Below are positions 5,383 to 6,712 of a stretch of DNA of 6,712 nt, one piece after another (the first letter of the stretch is position 1; each line of letters starts with the position of its first letter). The notes below the pieces were generated by a model. That model was not told where the DNA came from and ran no database searches. It was given only the letters and a program-made list of their open reading frames with translations. Source of the stretch: Chloroflexota bacterium (GTDB taxonomy: Bacteria > Chloroflexota > Dehalococcoidia > SZUA-161 > SpSt-899); assembly GCA_018725455.1 (NCBI GenBank), contig QLUN01000044.1, positions 1 to 6,712 on the forward strand, given 5' to 3'. The translations under genes were made by a program, and so were the position numbers.

Positions 5383-6204
5383 TTAGGTCCCATCTGGCTG
5401 ACACCTGGTACAGAAATAGCTCCCCCTGCCCCGGAGTGACACTCGCTGGATAGGAGATCCACAGTTGGGGCAGGGTTCCCCATGGCGGTGGGCAACCTGG
5501 AATTCAAGATGTGCTTTCCCGATTCCCCCATCGGGACGACGGTAGGTATCGACGCTCGCCCCATTATGCTTTATCCCGTCTTGCAATACCTTTACAATTC
5601 CGCGGTGCAGCCGCTCGATTTCATCACCGGAAAGGGTATTCGCCTTCCTTAAGGGATGAATGCGGGCAGCAAACAGTGCCTCGTCGGCATACATACTGCC
5701 GATGCCCGCGATGGTGTGCTGGTCGCAGAGCAGGACCTTTATCGGCACCCGACGTTTGCTTGAGAGGTTGCCCAGGGCGGCAGGGGTGAAGGAGGCATCC
5801 AATGGTTCACCGCCTAACTTGCCGATGACCTTGTTTTCATCTTCAGTCAGCCAGATCGAGCCAAACCGCCGTTGATCGACGAAGTGCAGATCGCTGCCGC
5901 CATCGAGCCGGAATATGGCGCTGGTGTGATTCTCCAATCCATGGGATGCATCCCGGAGCAGCAGCACGCCGCTCATCTTGAGATGGAGAATTAAGGTTTG
6001 ACCACCGGAAAGTTGAAAGAGAAGGTATTTTCCGCGACGTCGTATGTCTATTATCGTCTGACCAATGAGCCGCCGGCAGAATGCCTCCGGCGAGGGTTCA
6101 TGCACCACCCGTGGCCAGAATAGGTCAACCCCGACAAAGCGATCCCTTATCAGATGAGGAGCGAGCTCGTTCTTTATGGTTTCTACTTCCGGCAGTTCAG
6201 GCAT
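5383..6204 (-). CDS. mutM: Formamidopyrimidine-DNA glycosylase (Fpg/MutM)
   Basis: A 273-residue base-excision repair enzyme that removes 8-oxoguanine and formamidopyrimidines and cleaves the abasic site. The N-terminal PELPE gives the catalytic proline P2 and E3. K59 lies in RRRGKYLL. M77 (HLKMSG), R112 and F114 (RRFG) form the intercalating triad. The C-terminal zinc finger is intact (C245-x2-C248, C265-x2-C268) with R260 in GRGSYFC. Length is normal for the family. The helix-two-turn-helix segment reads GIGSMYADE (167-175), whereas most MutM proteins have GxGNxYxxE: the usual DNA-contacting asparagine is serine 170 here. ATG 6204 is obligatory because P2 is the nucleophile; only a weak AGAGA-like site precedes it. 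It is the first gene of the mutM-phosphatase-tatD cluster. No convincing promoter is visible upstream. Confidence 0.95.
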   Translation of the reverse strand: MPELPEVETIKNELAPHLIRDRFVGVDLFWPRVVHEPSPEAFCRRLIGQTIIDIRRRGKYLLFQLSGGQTLILHLKMSGVLLLRDASHGLENHTSAIFRLDGGSDLHFVDQRRFGSIWLTEDENKVIGKLGGEPLDASFTPAALGNLSSKRRVPIKVLLCDQHTIAGIGSMYADEALFAARIHPLRKANTLSGDEIERLHRGIVKVLQDGIKHNGASVDTYRRPDGGIGKAHLEFQVAHRHGEPCPNCGSPIQRVSLRGRGSYFCTRCQPDGT

Positions 6205-6365
6205 TTCTCTAAATTAGCGCATAGCAGGTAGCGTATAGCGTGTCTTGAACCTTGAACCTGACAACCTGTGTAGTTACAAATTGAGACTAATTCCTTATCA
6301 TCTCACCTTCTCGATTCGTCCCCATTTTAACCTCTCAATCGAGGGGCCACCGAGGATGTTCTCGA
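6205..6365. other. Non-coding gap between purS and mutM
   Basis: This 161-nt gap holds the 7-bp repeat tract at 6216-6271 and otherwise no clear gene. Inverted 7-mers CTCGATT (6310-6316) and AATCGAG (6337-6343) are too far apart, with no U-tract, to be called a terminator for purS. No consensus promoter for mutM stands out on the minus strand. Confidence 0.6.
6216..6271. repeat. Second tract of degenerate 7-bp tandem repeats
   Basis: The plus strand divides into successive 7-bp units: AGCGCAT, AGCAGGT, AGCGTAT, AGCGTGT, then CTTGAAC twice exactly, then CTGACAA and CCTGTGT. The 7-bp period matches the array at 333-408, but the unit sequences differ, and there is no comparable palindrome. It sits just upstream of mutM. 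This looks like the same class of intergenic expansion, with unknown function. Confidence 0.65.
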
Positions 6366-6617
6366 CTAAGCCTGGACTTTCTCTAATTCAAAGGCGAAAT
6401 CCTCGATGATGGGATTGGCCAGAAGTTTCTGGCACATTTCCCGCACCTGTTGCTCCACATCGGCGCGGTCGGAATCCACCTTGATCTGCAGGTACTTTCC
6501 GGAGCGGACGCTTTCCACCGAGTTGAAGCCTAATGTGTGCAGTCCACCTTTGATGGTCAATCCCTGGGGATCATTCACCGTTGGTTTCAGCGTAATATAC
6601 ACTTTGGCTAGATACAT
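6366..6617 (-). CDS. purS: Phosphoribosylformylglycinamidine synthase subunit PurS
   Basis: An 83-residue complete PurS, the small subunit that bridges PurL and PurQ in the three-part FGAM synthase of the purine pathway (step 4, cytoplasmic). The start MYLAKVYITLKPTVNDPQG, the central GLHTLGFNSVESVRSGKY with the KY..I.V strand that follows, and the C-terminal NPIIEDFAFELE are characteristic, and the length is typical. This form is found in Gram-positive-type bacteria, cyanobacteria and archaea, while enterobacteria have one large PurL. ATG 6617 is preceded by purine-rich GGGGAAGGGG at moderate distance. It overlaps the end of purC by 10 nt, indicating a purC-purS unit. No purQ or purL follows: the next gene on the strand is mutM after 161 nt. 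Confidence 0.95.
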   Translation of the reverse strand: MYLAKVYITLKPTVNDPQGLTIKGGLHTLGFNSVESVRSGKYLQIKVDSDRADVEQQVREMCQKLLANPIIEDFAFELEKVQA

Positions 6618-6712
6618 CTTACCAGCCCCTTCCCCGTAAGCCGGTGATATGCCTCGCGATACCGATTGGCCATTTGCTCGACTACCTCCGATGGCAATTC
6701 TGGCGCCGGGGG
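6608..6712 (-). CDS. purC: SAICAR synthase PurC, C-terminal end (partial)
   Basis: Thirty-four codons and a TAG stop (6608-6610) read in from the high-coordinate edge. The residues include PELPSEVVEQMANRYREAY and then HRLTGKGL, which match the C-terminal helix of phosphoribosylaminoimidazole-succinocarboxamide synthase (family form: LPxEVVEETxxRYxEAYExLTG). The enzyme joins aspartate to CAIR in purine synthesis. The stop lies 10 nt inside purS, and a purC-purS pair is a common arrangement, which supports the call. The N-terminal bulk of the gene, with its ATP-binding and catalytic residues, is outside the window. Confidence 0.82.
   Translation of the reverse strand, partial: PPAPELPSEVVEQMANRYREAYHRLTGKGLVRCI

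Noticed and set aside
6287..6325. A 12-residue minus-strand mini-ORF (MGTNREGEMIRN) with an AGAGG site before it, upstream of mutM
   Set aside because: It is too short, with no attenuator structure or regulatory codon bias to support a leader peptide.
6310..6343. Inverted 7-mers CTCGATT and AATCGAG as a purS terminator
   Set aside because: The 20-nt loop and lack of a U-tract on the minus strand argue against a rho-independent terminator.
6298..6387. A 29-codon open frame on the minus strand overlapping the end of purS (contains LVENILGGPSIERLKWGRIEK)
   Set aside because: It looks protein-like but has no usable start codon near its beginning and no recognised family. An open stretch this long is expected by chance in about a quarter of frames.

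Overview
The window is bacterial DNA with every recognisable gene on the minus strand, so the biological order runs from high to low coordinates. Four signs point to an anaerobic bacterium: a ferredoxin-linked 2-oxoacid oxidoreductase, PurS-type purine synthesis, MutM, and a consensus sigma70-type promoter. The mix of genes and the 7-bp intergenic repeats would fit Chloroflexota (Dehalococcoidia-like) or a similar uncultured sediment anaerobe. That placement is inference from general impression and is not proven by any marker here.

Region 1 (6712-6366) holds the 3' end of purC (SAICAR synthase) overlapping a complete purS. Region 2 (6365-6205) is non-coding and carries a degenerate 7-bp tandem repeat tract. 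Region 3 (6204-3754) is a tight cluster: mutM (DNA glycosylase), a PPP-type metallophosphatase and tatD (metal-dependent nuclease/hydrolase). The gaps are only 6 and 3 nt, all three genes share one reading frame, and the internal starts have weak ribosome binding sites. A rho-independent terminator follows the tatD stop codon directly.

Region 4 (3691-111) is the metabolic core, a five-gene operon. It encodes a protein resembling the CO dehydrogenase/acetyl-CoA synthase epsilon (CdhB-type) subunit, then the alpha, beta, gamma and delta (2x[4Fe-4S] ferredoxin) subunits of a 2-oxoacid:ferredoxin oxidoreductase (OFOR). The first four genes overlap or nearly touch and have strong Shine-Dalgarno sequences. 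The gamma-delta gap is wider and is filled by a palindromic array of 7-bp repeats, which also supplies the gamma stop codon. A sixth gene begins at 57 behind an excellent ribosome binding site and runs off the window.

The operon appears to start from a perfect TTGACA-N17-TATAAT promoter embedded in the last codons of tatD. Its predicted transcript would begin at the tatD terminator hairpin, so the hairpin would be both the 3' end of one unit and the 5' end of the next. The most notable points are the epsilon-like subunit leading an OFOR operon, the promoter/terminator overlap, and the palindromic heptamer array. The OFOR substrate cannot be fixed from the sequence: the alpha subunit is PorA-like overall but has a TSGPG motif where PorA proteins usually have TSSQG.
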